DNA of 64,000 nucleotides from the NCBI GenBank assembly GCA_016788165.1, contig JAEUTH010000019.1, positions 62,001 through 126,000 of the forward strand, given 5' to 3'. This stretch comes from Bacteroidia bacterium (GTDB taxonomy: Bacteria; Bacteroidota; Bacteroidia; AKYH767-A; OLB10). Shown here piece by piece: positions 8,823-17,134 of the stretch (the first letter of the stretch is position 1; each line of letters begins with the position of its first letter). Made by a program: the position numbers and the translations under genes. The notes beneath the pieces were generated by a model. That model searched no databases, was not told where the DNA came from, and saw only the letters and a program-made list of their open reading frames with translations.

Positions 8823-9560
8823 TCATTTTTTGTCTTTAAACCAAGTCTCTCCTTTTATAAGCCATGAAAAACCAAAACTTTCAACCGCTATGGCTTCCAT
8901 CCAAAATGTTATCTGATTGTTTTGATAAAAGTCCTCCGGAATGAATTTACAGAACCCACCGAAAAAAATTACAACCAATGTAATTATCATAATAACACCG
9001 CAAACTCTGAATATCTTATTTCTCAATATTTTTTTTTCTCCACGCTCCTCTTTTGATTTGTCCGACTTTGTAAAAATAAATATGGACATAAACGATAAAC
9101 AACTTAGAAAAACAGCTGCCGATATATAGTGAAAGGTTTCTCGAAATTCGTTTTTGGGTAATATTATTAAGGAGTATGTTTTGGTTTTATCGTGACATAT
9201 TTCTGAAATATTTCCTGTTGGAAACAACAACACAAATAATACCGCAACTCCAGCAATAGTTGAGATAATAAGGTCAGTTGGTGCTTTGCCTTTATAAATA
9301 ATAAGGAAAATGGCTAAAATGCTTAATATACCAATAAAGACACCCGATACCCTTGTGTAATAATAGTGGCTTATTGATTCCAAAGGTTCAGAAAAATTAG
9401 AGAAGAAATAAAGAGATAAGATAAGAAGGAAAGGTAATGCCATTCCTAAAATGCCAATTGCCTTTCTTAAGGTTTTACCTTTGGTTAGCCATATAGTATC
9501 TTCTTTGCCAAAATCTGCATTGAGAATTTGAGACATCTTTGTTTTTTTTATTGCTCTCAT
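8823..9560 (-). CDS. Uncharacterised multi-spanning membrane protein
   Basis: The 245-residue protein has about six hydrophobic segments, a cytoplasmic-looking N-terminus and a conserved-looking ESISHYYYTRVSGVFIGIL motif between the first helices. I recognise the general pattern from unannotated bacterial membrane proteins resembling DUF998, but cannot name a function. The start could be at residue 1 or at Met9 (9536). Downstream, 25 bases separate it from the DUF1801 gene. Confidence 0.65.
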   Translation of the reverse strand: MRAIKKTKMSQILNADFGKEDTIWLTKGKTLRKAIGILGMALPFLLILSLYFFSNFSEPLESISHYYYTRVSGVFIGILSILAIFLIIYKGKAPTDLIISTIAGVAVLFVLLFPTGNISEICHDKTKTYSLIILPKNEFRETFHYISAAVFLSCLSFMSIFIFTKSDKSKEERGEKKILRNKIFRVCGVIMIITLVVIFFGGFCKFIPEDFYQNNQITFWMEAIAVESFGFSWLIKGETWFKDKK

Positions 9561-10033
9561 TTTTATTAATTGCTTTAAGTAGGTTATGTTTAAGGTTTTT
9601 AGCTTGAAGCAAGGCAGTTAATAATCAGTTTTTTTCGAGAGTATATTTTGGCCAACAGGCTCTGATGCAAAAATTGCTACCTACAACAGTTAGTGAAAAT
9701 ATCATTTCCATTTGCTTGTTAAAACAATCCTGTTGTTTAAGAAAAACTTCAGATAAGAAAACCAGATTTGTAACTGTTATTGTTTACAAGGAAATAACCG
9801 TGAACTGTATGAATTTAATTGTTTGATACAACAAATATCCTCCGACAACAGTGTATGGTTTATTAAATTCATTGTAGAACAATTGGGTTTTTAGGAACTG
9901 CAAATCTATCGCGCATTGAAGGAAACTATAATCATTTTATTTTCTTCAGTTACGATATTGCTGTAAACAATAGGACAAGCTACATAAACTGCTTACGTAT
10001 AGAGATTACTTTTTATAACCTGGTAACCCACAT
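9561..10033. other. 473-base gap without visible features
   Basis: This AT-rich stretch lies between two minus-strand genes. I found no tRNA, no ORF worth calling, no strong hairpin with T-run and no repeat. It probably includes the promoter of the membrane protein gene at 8823-9560, but no clear Bacteroidota promoter (TTTG, 19-21 bases, TANNTTTG) could be fixed. Confidence 0.4.
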
Positions 10034-10954
10034 TTATTTAAAAAGTTCCGTTATCACATTGCCTCCATTGGCTTGCAAATTTAAAAGCTTACAAATGGTT
10101 GCATGGATATCTGTTTGATTGTATTTTTTGGAAATGATATGGTTCGATTTAAAATCAGGGCCTGAAGCATATAGCATAATATGTTTACAACCCGCACAGT
10201 TATCGCCATGCGAAACAAAGCCATCGGCAATACCGTCCAAATGCCTGCCATGATCGTTGGTTACAAAAAAAGCAGTTTGGTTTTTGTAAAATAAATCAGA
10301 ATTTAAGAACTTGAAAATCGAATCGGTATAAGCGTCACTTTGTTTTAATCCGGCTAAATAACCGGGCCAGTTTCCTGCATGCCCCATGTTGTCTGGCTCC
10401 TTAAAACTGATAAAAACAACATGCGGTTTATAATTTTTTAAAATTTGAATTGCTGTATTATAAGTTTCAGCATCGTTTCGATATCCGGTATGCAAACCTG
10501 CATTGCCACAATTGGTCATTGGCGTATCAATATTCGCATAAACCGAATCCTTGCAATTAGCCAACACAGCTAATTTATCTTTCGATGAAACAATCCATGC
10601 TTTGTTTGCTTCGAGTTTGTTTTTATACAAATACTGTTGCAAAAATCCGGGGTGTTTGGGCAACTCAAATCCATTATTGGCCAACGTTTCATACACTCCG
10701 GTTGTTACCGCTGCATGCCCGTTAACCGTAAACGTAACCGAATCGTTATAGAAACTGGTTAATGTTGTACCATGCTTTTGCAGAGCATGTAACCTGGGTA
10801 TATATTGAAACAAGTTATCGCCAAATGTTTCGGAATAACGTGCCCCATCAATTAATACCACTACCACATATTTTGTTTTTTGCTGTGGTTGTGCTTCAGG
10901 ATTGCTTTTACAGCCAACAAAAATTAAAATACAAAGCCCGATGAGAATGCGCAT
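10034..10954 (-). CDS. Alkaline phosphatase superfamily (phosphodiesterase/sulfatase-like) lipoprotein
   Basis: The chosen start (10954) gives MRILIGLCILIFVGCKSN, a textbook lipoprotein signal. A longer frame to 11008 adds 18 residues that spoil it. The mature part has the alkaline phosphatase superfamily layout: VVLIDGARYSETFG with the first metal aspartate, then TVNGHAAVTTGVYE near the nucleophile position, then PDNMGHAGNWPGYL and FFVTNDHGRHLDG with metal-binding Asp/His, and FVSHGDNC. This matches type I phosphodiesterase/nucleotide pyrophosphatase relatives. The substrate is unknown. It sits divergent from the RRM gene. Confidence 0.82.
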   Translation of the reverse strand: MRILIGLCILIFVGCKSNPEAQPQQKTKYVVVVLIDGARYSETFGDNLFQYIPRLHALQKHGTTLTSFYNDSVTFTVNGHAAVTTGVYETLANNGFELPKHPGFLQQYLYKNKLEANKAWIVSSKDKLAVLANCKDSVYANIDTPMTNCGNAGLHTGYRNDAETYNTAIQILKNYKPHVVFISFKEPDNMGHAGNWPGYLAGLKQSDAYTDSIFKFLNSDLFYKNQTAFFVTNDHGRHLDGIADGFVSHGDNCAGCKHIMLYASGPDFKSNHIISKKYNQTDIHATICKLLNLQANGGNVITELFK

Positions 10955-11023
10955 TTTGTAAAAATAGTTTTTCGAACGAAAATTAATAAATCGTTTATTG
11001 AATGTCATTTTTACATTTGAAGC

Positions 11024-11269
11024 ATGAAATTATTTATAAAAAATATTGAACGTTCGATAAACGAAGTTACACTGGAAAGTTTGTTTGCGCCTTATGGCGA
11101 AATTGTAAGTACTAAAATAGTTTATGATAGAATTACCTGGCAATCGCGCGGTTTTGGCTTTATCGAATTCGAAAAAAGAGCCGATGCACAAAAAGCAATT
11201 GAAGCATTACAAGGGCGCGAATTAAAAGGTAAGGCCATCGAAATTTCGGAAGCTATCGAAAAACGATAA
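11024..11269 (+). CDS. RNA-binding protein, single RRM domain
   Basis: The 81-residue protein is one RNA recognition motif. RNP2 is visible as KLFIKNI at the start and RNP1 as RGFGFIEF in the middle, followed by a basic helix and the closing LKGKAIEISEA strand. Short RRM proteins of this type are common in Bacteroidota and cyanobacteria and are thought to act as RNA chaperones or cold-shock-like factors. It lies 26 bases before coaD on the same strand. Confidence 0.95.
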   Translation: MKLFIKNIERSINEVTLESLFAPYGEIVSTKIVYDRITWQSRGFGFIEFEKRADAQKAIEALQGRELKGKAIEISEAIEKR

Positions 11270-11295
11270 CTTATTATTTTGCTAAATCATACAAT

Positions 11296-11745
11296 ATGAA
11301 AATTGCTGTTTTCCCGGGTTCATTTGACCCTATTACCATAGGCCATGTGGATGTGGTAACCAGGTGCTTGCCTTTATTTGATAAAATAATAATTGGCATT
11401 GGTACCAATGCCAGCAAACAATACCTCTTTAGCCAACAACAACGCGAAGATTTTATTAAAGAAAGTTTTAAAGGAGTTGCAAAAATTGCATGTATGCACT
11501 ACGAAAAACTTACCGTTGAATTTTGTAAAAAACAAAATGCACAATTTATAATTCGCGGTCTTCGTAACAGCACCGATTTTGATTTCGAAACATCAATTGC
11601 ACAAATGAACCGCGCATTAAGTCCACAAATCGAAACCCTGTTTATCCCTTGTTCGCCTCAGCTTATTGCCATATCAAGTACCATCGTACGCGATATTATT
11701 CGCAATGGTGGTAATGCGCAGCCGTTTTTAAATTTTAAACTTTAG
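11296..11745 (+). CDS. coaD: Pantetheine-phosphate adenylyltransferase
   Basis: The 149-residue protein makes dephospho-CoA from 4'-phosphopantetheine and ATP, the penultimate step of coenzyme A synthesis. The nucleotidyltransferase signatures are FPGSFDPITIGHVDV with the TIGH motif, then IIRGLRNSTDFDFE, and the C-terminal ISSTIVRDII. Length is normal. The gene ends inside the 3' end of the convergent kinase gene with an 11-base overlap. The CoaBC enzyme of the same pathway is encoded at 28012-29214. Confidence 0.97.
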   Translation: MKIAVFPGSFDPITIGHVDVVTRCLPLFDKIIIGIGTNASKQYLFSQQQREDFIKESFKGVAKIACMHYEKLTVEFCKKQNAQFIIRGLRNSTDFDFETSIAQMNRALSPQIETLFIPCSPQLIAISSTIVRDIIRNGGNAQPFLNFKL

Positions 11746-12604
11746 CAAGCAACCCTTTACGCTCCTTATCTAACCAATAACGATGTAAGTTATCAATTGG
11801 CTTTTGAATTACACTACCCAATTGAATGCTGTGTGCATCGGCTGCATCTTTTAAAATATCTTTAAAGTGAAAAGCTAACGAACCAATAAAATGAACGGGC
11901 ACTTCTTTATAACCGGGTATATTACATACGTTAACTGTCATAAATTCGCTAAAGCCTTTATACACTAAATTTTTAATATATGGATGTTGGTTATGCTCGG
12001 ATAAAAATTTAGAAAATGAAGCTAAATATACATTCACACCTGACTTATAGTAGATGTTTTCCATAATTATTTCTTTGGTTAATTCATACCTGTGTTCAAA
12101 ATCCTGTTGTATTTCGGCAGGTAATATTTTATATAGATAATAAGCCAGGAGTTTTTTACCAAAGTAGGTACCACTACCTTCATCTCCAATAATGTACCCT
12201 AAGCCGTGGTTAAATTCAATAACCTTATTACCATCAAAATAGCAGGAGTTAGAGCCGGTGCCCAATATGCAAGCAATGCCCGGTTTATCGCCACAGGTTG
12301 CATACGCGCAAGCATCTAAATCGTGCCCAACATGAACGTATGCTTTGGTAAAAACTTTTCGTAGTCCATGTGCGATAACATAATTACGGTTAGGGTGCGA
12401 GCATCCGGCACCAAAAAAATAAACATGCTGTATGTCGGCAGCATAATTCATTAAACCATGTATGCCTGATAATTCGCGGACAACATTTTGCGAATCATGA
12501 AAAAATGGATTAAAGCCTATTGAGCTATAATCGCCAATAACTTCACCCTTATACGATAAACGCCAATCGGCTTTGGTTGATCCACTGTCGGCTACAAGTA
12601 ACAT
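11735..12604 (-). CDS. BadF/BadG-type ATPase, probable N-acetylglucosamine kinase
   Basis: The 289-residue protein belongs to the ASKHA fold BadF/BadG/BcrA/BcrD group. Phosphate-binding loops are visible as LLVADSGSTKADWRL and CILGTGSNSC, with GHDLDACAYA for the second motif and GLGYIIGDEGSGTYFG for the adenosine/hexose region. In Bacteroidota such proteins are usually annotated as GlcNAc or glucosamine kinases. The exact sugar cannot be read from sequence. It follows gapN by 35 bases in an apparent pfkA - gapN - kinase operon, which supports a sugar-phosphorylating role feeding glycolysis. Confidence 0.85.
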   Translation of the reverse strand: MLLVADSGSTKADWRLSYKGEVIGDYSSIGFNPFFHDSQNVVRELSGIHGLMNYAADIQHVYFFGAGCSHPNRNYVIAHGLRKVFTKAYVHVGHDLDACAYATCGDKPGIACILGTGSNSCYFDGNKVIEFNHGLGYIIGDEGSGTYFGKKLLAYYLYKILPAEIQQDFEHRYELTKEIIMENIYYKSGVNVYLASFSKFLSEHNQHPYIKNLVYKGFSEFMTVNVCNIPGYKEVPVHFIGSLAFHFKDILKDAADAHSIQLGSVIQKPIDNLHRYWLDKERKGLLAKV

Positions 12605-12639
12605 AGTAATAAAAATTAAATTATCGTTTTAAATTGCTA

Positions 12640-14262
12640 TTAAAGAATAAAATCTGTATTTAAAAAATTTGACTTGCGTCCTTCGATGATTGCCGTAACT
12701 AATTTGTTATTTCCATCATTATTTTTGGCTGCAACTAAAGTTCGAATGCTGAAAACACGCAATGCATCACTCACACTCAGTGTACCTTCGGCTGAGTCTT
12801 TACGGCCGTTAAACGGGTACACATCAGGACCACGCTGGCATTGCGAATTGATGTTTACCCTGCAAACCTGATTTACAAGTGGATCAATCATTTGTGCTAC
12901 CGTATCAGCATTGCTACTAAAAATACTTACCTGCTGGCCATAATCTGAATTAACAATATACTCAATAGGTTGTTCTATATCATTAAATGCTACAATGGGT
13001 ATTACCGGGCCAAATTGCTCTTCTTTATATACGCTCATGTTTGCCGTTACCGGAAACAAAACTGCAGGCTGCATAAAATTATATTCCACTACCCCACCTC
13101 CGTTATTCATAATTTTTGCCCCTTTTGCCAGGGCATCATCAATTAGCGAATTTAAATAGTCCGTTTTACCTACCTCAGGCAAGGGTGTTAAGCTAACGTC
13201 TTTTTCCCAAGGCAAACCGGCTTTTAATTGGTTTAAACTTTTAGTAAACATTTCAATAAATTCTGTGCTTATGTTCTGATGCACAAAAATCATTTTTAAT
13301 GCAGTGCAACGTTGTCCGTTAAAAGATAGCGTGCCTGTTAAACACTCGGCTACGGCAAGTTTTAAATCGGCATCGGGCATTATAATTGCCGGATTTTTTG
13401 CTTCCAATCCCAAAATGCAACGTAAGCGGTTGGGCTTGGGGTGATTCTTTTTTAAAATGTTAGCAACCCTACTCGATCCGATAAAAGCCAACACATCAAT
13501 CTTACCGGATTGCATTAAGGTGCCTGCTGTTTCGGCACCGTGGCCATAAATAATATTAATTACTCCGGCCGGAAAACAAGTTTTAAATATTTCGATTAAC
13601 GGATTAATTAATAATACACCATAACGTGCCGGTTTAAATATTACGGTATTACCCATAATTAGTGCCGGTATTAAAGTTGTAAAGGTTTCGTTTAACGGAT
13701 AATTATATGGCCCCATACATAACACCACACCCATTGGCCCGCGCCTTATCTGTGCATAAATGCCACCGTTATTTTGTATGCGCGAACTTTCGCGGTCTAA
13801 ATTTTTTAACGCATCAATGGTATCAATTATGTATTCAATGGTTCTGTCAAATTCTTTTTCCGAATCGGTTAAGGTTTTTCCTATCTCCCACATCAATAAC
13901 TTTACAACTTCATTTCGCTGCGTTTTCATTTTACGTGCAAAAAGCGACAAACATTCAATACGTTGCTTAACACGCATGGTTGGCCATTGGCCGCGTCCGT
14001 TATCATAAGCATTTAAAGCTGCATCTAAAACTTTTAGTACAGCTTCTTTATTTAATACGGGATGCGAACCAAGTCTGTAAGGTTTTAAACCATCAGCATC
14101 ATCAACATAAACAGGCGAATAAACATCTTCTGTTTGTCCATGCCACGCTTCTATCTCTCCATTAACCAAATAACTGCGTTGCTCAATGGGTTGCAATTGA
14201 TACGCTGTATCAATTTGTTCCATTTTTTTGTAGTTAATTATAGTTGCTTTCGCTTCATTCAT
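12640..14262 (-). CDS. gapN: NADP-dependent non-phosphorylating glyceraldehyde-3-phosphate dehydrogenase (ALDH family)
   Basis: The 540-residue protein is an aldehyde dehydrogenase with the GapN-type layout. Catalytic elements are Glu287 in LGLEAKN and the nucleophile Cys319 in [10 protein letters not shown], with the cofactor segment PYNYPLNE near 185-192 and IGSSRVAN near 261-268. The family oxidises glyceraldehyde-3-phosphate directly to 3-phosphoglycerate, giving NADPH and no ATP. It starts 3 bases after the pfkA stop, so the genes are coupled. An alternative start at Met14 (14223) is possible. The same genome also has a phosphorylating gapA at 23808-24797. Confidence 0.85.
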   Translation of the reverse strand: MNEAKATIINYKKMEQIDTAYQLQPIEQRSYLVNGEIEAWHGQTEDVYSPVYVDDADGLKPYRLGSHPVLNKEAVLKVLDAALNAYDNGRGQWPTMRVKQRIECLSLFARKMKTQRNEVVKLLMWEIGKTLTDSEKEFDRTIEYIIDTIDALKNLDRESSRIQNNGGIYAQIRRGPMGVVLCMGPYNYPLNETFTTLIPALIMGNTVIFKPARYGVLLINPLIEIFKTCFPAGVINIIYGHGAETAGTLMQSGKIDVLAFIGSSRVANILKKNHPKPNRLRCILGLEAKNPAIIMPDADLKLAVAECLTGTLSFNGQRCTALKMIFVHQNISTEFIEMFTKSLNQLKAGLPWEKDVSLTPLPEVGKTDYLNSLIDDALAKGAKIMNNGGGVVEYNFMQPAVLFPVTANMSVYKEEQFGPVIPIVAFNDIEQPIEYIVNSDYGQQVSIFSSNADTVAQMIDPLVNQVCRVNINSQCQRGPDVYPFNGRKDSAEGTLSVSDALRVFSIRTLVAAKNNDGNNKLVTAIIEGRKSNFLNTDFIL

Positions 14263-14265
14263 AAA

Positions 14266-15249
14266 TTAAATAGCTAACAGTTCTGAAATACGAATAAGTT
14301 CTTTATCCAGAATAAAATCTTTAGTGGTGGCATCGGCAAAAGGTGTAAATGCAACTTTATTATTAACCAAGCCAACCATTTTACGGCTTTCGCCTTGTAA
14401 CAACGATTCAACAGCGGCAACACCCAACCTACTTCCTAATAATCTATCGGCTGCTGTGGGGCTGCCACCTCTTTGTATATGGCCCAATACCACTACCTTG
14501 GTATCATAATGGTCGAAACGAGCTTTTACTTTTTCGGCAATTTTATATGCACCACCACCATGCTCGCCTTCAGCTACAATAACAATGCTTGACGATTTTT
14601 TGTTTTCAGCACCTTCTTCTAATACTTGTATTAAGTCGTTTATGGAAGTACTCCGTTCGGGCATAAGTACATACTCAGCACCACCACCAATACCCGAAGC
14701 CAAGGCAATACAACCCGAGTCACGCCCCATTACTTCAACAAAAAACAACCTACTGTGCGATGCAGCTGTATCGCGTATTTTATCAATGGCTTCAATAGCT
14801 GTATTGATAGCTGTATCATAACCCAATGTAAAATCCGTACCATATAAATCGTTGTCAATTGTACCGGGTATGCCAACCATGGGTATGCCAAACTCACCAT
14901 AAAATATTTCGGCCCCGGTAAAAGTTCCATCACCACCTATGGCCACCAAAGCATCTATACCTTGTTTGCGTAAATTATCATAAGCAAGCTGCCTGCCTGC
15001 TTTGGTTTTAAAATTTTCGCTTCTTGCTGTTTTTAGTATGGTACCTCCTCTATGTATAATATTACTCACACTACGCGCATGCATGGGTATAAACTGGGCA
15101 TCAATCATGCCTTCATAACCCATTAAAATACCTTCCACTTGTTTATGATAATAAATAGCGGTGCGCACTACAGCCCTTATGGCTGCATTCATACCCGGAG
15201 CATCGCCACCAGAAGTAAACACGCCAATTTTTTCTATAACATTATTCAT
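14266..15249 (-). CDS. pfkA: ATP-dependent 6-phosphofructokinase
   Basis: The 327-residue enzyme phosphorylates fructose-6-phosphate in glycolysis. Group A PFK motifs are the N-terminal FTSGGDAPGMNAAIR, the ATP site VAIGGDGTFTG, the catalytic PGTIDNDLYGTDFT, the VEVMGRDSG segment and LGHIQRGGSPTA near the C-terminus. Length is that of a bacterial homotetramer subunit. It heads a minus-strand operon with gapN and a sugar kinase. The upstream intergenic region holds a perfect palindrome, likely the operator of the divergent Nudix regulator. Confidence 0.97.
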   Translation of the reverse strand: MNNVIEKIGVFTSGGDAPGMNAAIRAVVRTAIYYHKQVEGILMGYEGMIDAQFIPMHARSVSNIIHRGGTILKTARSENFKTKAGRQLAYDNLRKQGIDALVAIGGDGTFTGAEIFYGEFGIPMVGIPGTIDNDLYGTDFTLGYDTAINTAIEAIDKIRDTAASHSRLFFVEVMGRDSGCIALASGIGGGAEYVLMPERSTSINDLIQVLEEGAENKKSSSIVIVAEGEHGGGAYKIAEKVKARFDHYDTKVVVLGHIQRGGSPTAADRLLGSRLGVAAVESLLQGESRKMVGLVNNKVAFTPFADATTKDFILDKELIRISELLAI

Positions 15250-15312
15250 AGCTTATTTTATAAAATAATTTTGGAGTCAGTTAATAATTACTTCCTATTA
15301 TTACGCCAAACA

Positions 15313-15331
15313 TAGTGTATTTATTACACTA
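15313..15331. promoter_or_regulatory. Palindromic operator candidate 1 (pfkA / Nudix regulator)
   Basis: The site reads TAGTGTA-TTTAT-TACACTA, a perfect 7-bp inverted repeat with a 5-base spacer, in the divergent 163-base region between pfkA and the Nudix-winged-helix gene. A 9-base direct repeat, TTAGTTATA, also occurs at 15390 and 15405 near the regulator start. The palindrome matches sites upstream of 16203 (15 of 19 bases) and of 32224 (16 of 19 bases). Its position and symmetry fit binding by a dimeric winged-helix repressor, which is inference. Confidence 0.65.
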
Positions 15332-15412
15332 AGTTTAATCCGAATAAAAAATTTGCAACTATCAGCAGATGCCGGTTACGTTAAATTAATTAGTTATACA
15401 TAAGTTAGTTAT

Positions 15413-16105
15413 ATGAAACATAAGCCTACCGATTATGACAATACCTTTAGTATTGATAATGTAATTTTTGGTTTTGATGAAGGCAGTTTAAAGGTATTAC
15501 TCATCGAAAGAGCCGAAGAAGCATTTATTGGCAAAATGGCATTGCCCGGCAACCTGGTGCGCCACGATGAAAATTTAGACTTAGGCGCATCGCGTATATT
15601 GTATGAATTAACAGGATTAAAAGATGCGCATTTAGAACAACTTTACACCTTTGGTGATATTAACCGTCATCCATTAGGCCGCGTAATTACAGTTGCATAC
15701 TACTCGCTTATTCGTATAAAAAAATACAAGCTGCAACCTAAAATTTCGTTTGCCAAACGTGCCGCCTGGATACCGGTAGCGGAAATACCACAACTTGCTT
15801 TCGACCATAATGTTATTGTTGAAAAGGCTTTAGACCGGCTACGTGGCAAATTGCGTTACAAGCCAATTGGGTTTGAGTTACTGAGCGAAAAATTTTCACT
15901 ATCACAATTGCAGGATTTGTACGAAAGCATCTTGTTGATTGCTATTGATAAAAGAAATTTCAGAAAAAAAATATTGAGTTATGATTTTCTGATTGCCTTA
16001 AACGAAAAACAAAAAGATGTATCGCACCGTGCTGCAAAATTGTATCGGTTCGATAAAAAACGCTATGAACTATTAGATAAAAAAGGTATAAACTTTGAAC
16101 TTTAA
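15413..16105 (+). CDS. Nudix-domain winged-helix transcriptional regulator (NrtR/AraR-like)
   Basis: The 230-residue protein has an N-terminal Nudix fold (about 1-145) and a C-terminal winged-helix region (about 150-225) with the segment FSLSQLQDLYESILL and the basic RNFRKKILS. This is the architecture of NrtR-family regulators, whose Nudix part senses a sugar or nucleotide. The Nudix box is degraded: where REUXEEXGU is expected the sequence reads RILYELTGL, losing two of the catalytic glutamates, so it should be a sensor rather than a hydrolase. Neighbours are pfkA - gapN on one side and starch genes on the other. It is likely a regulator of carbohydrate metabolism. Confidence 0.85.
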   Translation: MKHKPTDYDNTFSIDNVIFGFDEGSLKVLLIERAEEAFIGKMALPGNLVRHDENLDLGASRILYELTGLKDAHLEQLYTFGDINRHPLGRVITVAYYSLIRIKKYKLQPKISFAKRAAWIPVAEIPQLAFDHNVIVEKALDRLRGKLRYKPIGFELLSEKFSLSQLQDLYESILLIAIDKRNFRKKILSYDFLIALNEKQKDVSHRAAKLYRFDKKRYELLDKKGINFEL

Positions 16106-16141
16106 AAAATTGCAAAACTTTATTTGGAAGTAAAATATACT

Positions 16142-16160
16142 TAGTGTTATTTTTACACCA
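16142..16160. promoter_or_regulatory. Palindromic operator candidate 2 (starch gene)
   Basis: The site reads TAGTGTT-ATTTT-TACACCA, an imperfect copy of the palindrome at 15313, with 15 of 19 bases identical and the same half-site spacing. It lies 43 bases upstream of the ATG of the carbohydrate-binding T9SS gene, where a repressor would block transcription. The regulator gene is immediately upstream and on the same strand. Confidence 0.55.
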
Positions 16161-16202
16161 TGTTATTATTAATAATTTATTTAAACCATTAATCCATTTC
16201 AG

Positions 16203-16979
16203 ATGAAAAAAATTTACGTAACACTTTTTACAGCAGTTGCTATGGCTGCATCAAGCCAGGCACAAACATTAATTACATTTAAAGTAGATATGAGCAGTGC
16301 TACTTTAGGTGCCAACACAGGTGCAGGTTGCCCGGCTCCTGCTTTTGACCCGGCTATTGATGTGGTTGAAATTATGGGCGGTGATGTTAACGGATGGAGC
16401 GCTCCTGAAAATGTTAACTGCGGTGCACCCTTTACACCCAATTCGGCAGTTGATTTTGTTGAAACACCGGCAGGCTCGCTTATGTATGAACGCACTTTAA
16501 ATATTGCCAACTTTAGTAATGCAGGCGATAGTCCTTACAAATTCCGTATTAATCACTCATGGGATAATGATGAGTTGCGTGGCGTTAACGATGGCAACCG
16601 TCATATTGCCGTTACACCCGGTACTACTTACATTGCTGAGCAAGTATTTAATGTGGATGGTGTTACATTAACTGCTATTTCAGGTGTTAACGATTTAGCA
16701 TCTACATTTAGCATGACATTAGCACCAAACGTTATTAAAACTTCGGCTAAGTTTATGTTGGCACTTACAAAATCTTATAATGTAAATGTGAAAGTTTATG
16801 ACATAATGGGTAAAGAAGTTAAAACCATTTTTGCTTCTAAATTAAATGGTGGTAACTATGAATTTGTATGGAATGGCGATAACAACAACGGCATACAATT
16901 AAATAACGGATGTTACTTTTACTCAGTAACTCTTGATGGTGTTACTGCAAAAACCGAAAAAGTTTACATCGTAAAATAA
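16203..16979 (+). CDS. T9SS-sorted putative carbohydrate-binding protein
   Basis: The 258-residue protein has a signal peptide (1-20, ending SSQAQ), then a domain opening with TFKVDMSSATL and containing VVEIMGGDVNGWSAPE and SPYKFRINHSWDNDELRG. This pattern resembles the starch-binding-type beta-sandwiches of Bacteroidota surface proteins. The C-terminal 75 residues are a FlgD-like/Por sorting domain (VKVYDIMGKEVKTI, then VWNGDNNNGIQLNNGCYFYSV split by short loops). There is no catalytic motif. It precedes the GH13 amylase by 155 bases with a terminator between, so it is a separate unit with a likely shared purpose. Confidence 0.75.
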   Translation: MKKIYVTLFTAVAMAASSQAQTLITFKVDMSSATLGANTGAGCPAPAFDPAIDVVEIMGGDVNGWSAPENVNCGAPFTPNSAVDFVETPAGSLMYERTLNIANFSNAGDSPYKFRINHSWDNDELRGVNDGNRHIAVTPGTTYIAEQVFNVDGVTLTAISGVNDLASTFSMTLAPNVIKTSAKFMLALTKSYNVNVKVYDIMGKEVKTIFASKLNGGNYEFVWNGDNNNGIQLNNGCYFYSVTLDGVTAKTEKVYIVK

Positions 16980-17003
16980 TCAATGTTTTCATGCTTTTCA
17001 TCC

Positions 17004-17036
17004 GCGGTAGGACTACGGTCTTGCCGCTTTTTTTTT
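17004..17036 (+). terminator. Intrinsic terminator after the 16203-16979 gene
   Basis: A 10-bp stem (GCGGTAGGAC against GTCTTGCCGC, with two G-U pairs) and a 4-base loop is followed directly by a run of nine T residues. It lies 25 bases after the stop codon and separates this gene from the amylase. Confidence 0.8.
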
Positions 17037-17134
17037 CTTAAAGCAATTATAAATTTAGGTACAAAACAATCCTGAAAATATTTATTTATTAGATTCAAAA
17101 TTATAGTCAACGTTTACATAATTCAAAAAATAAA

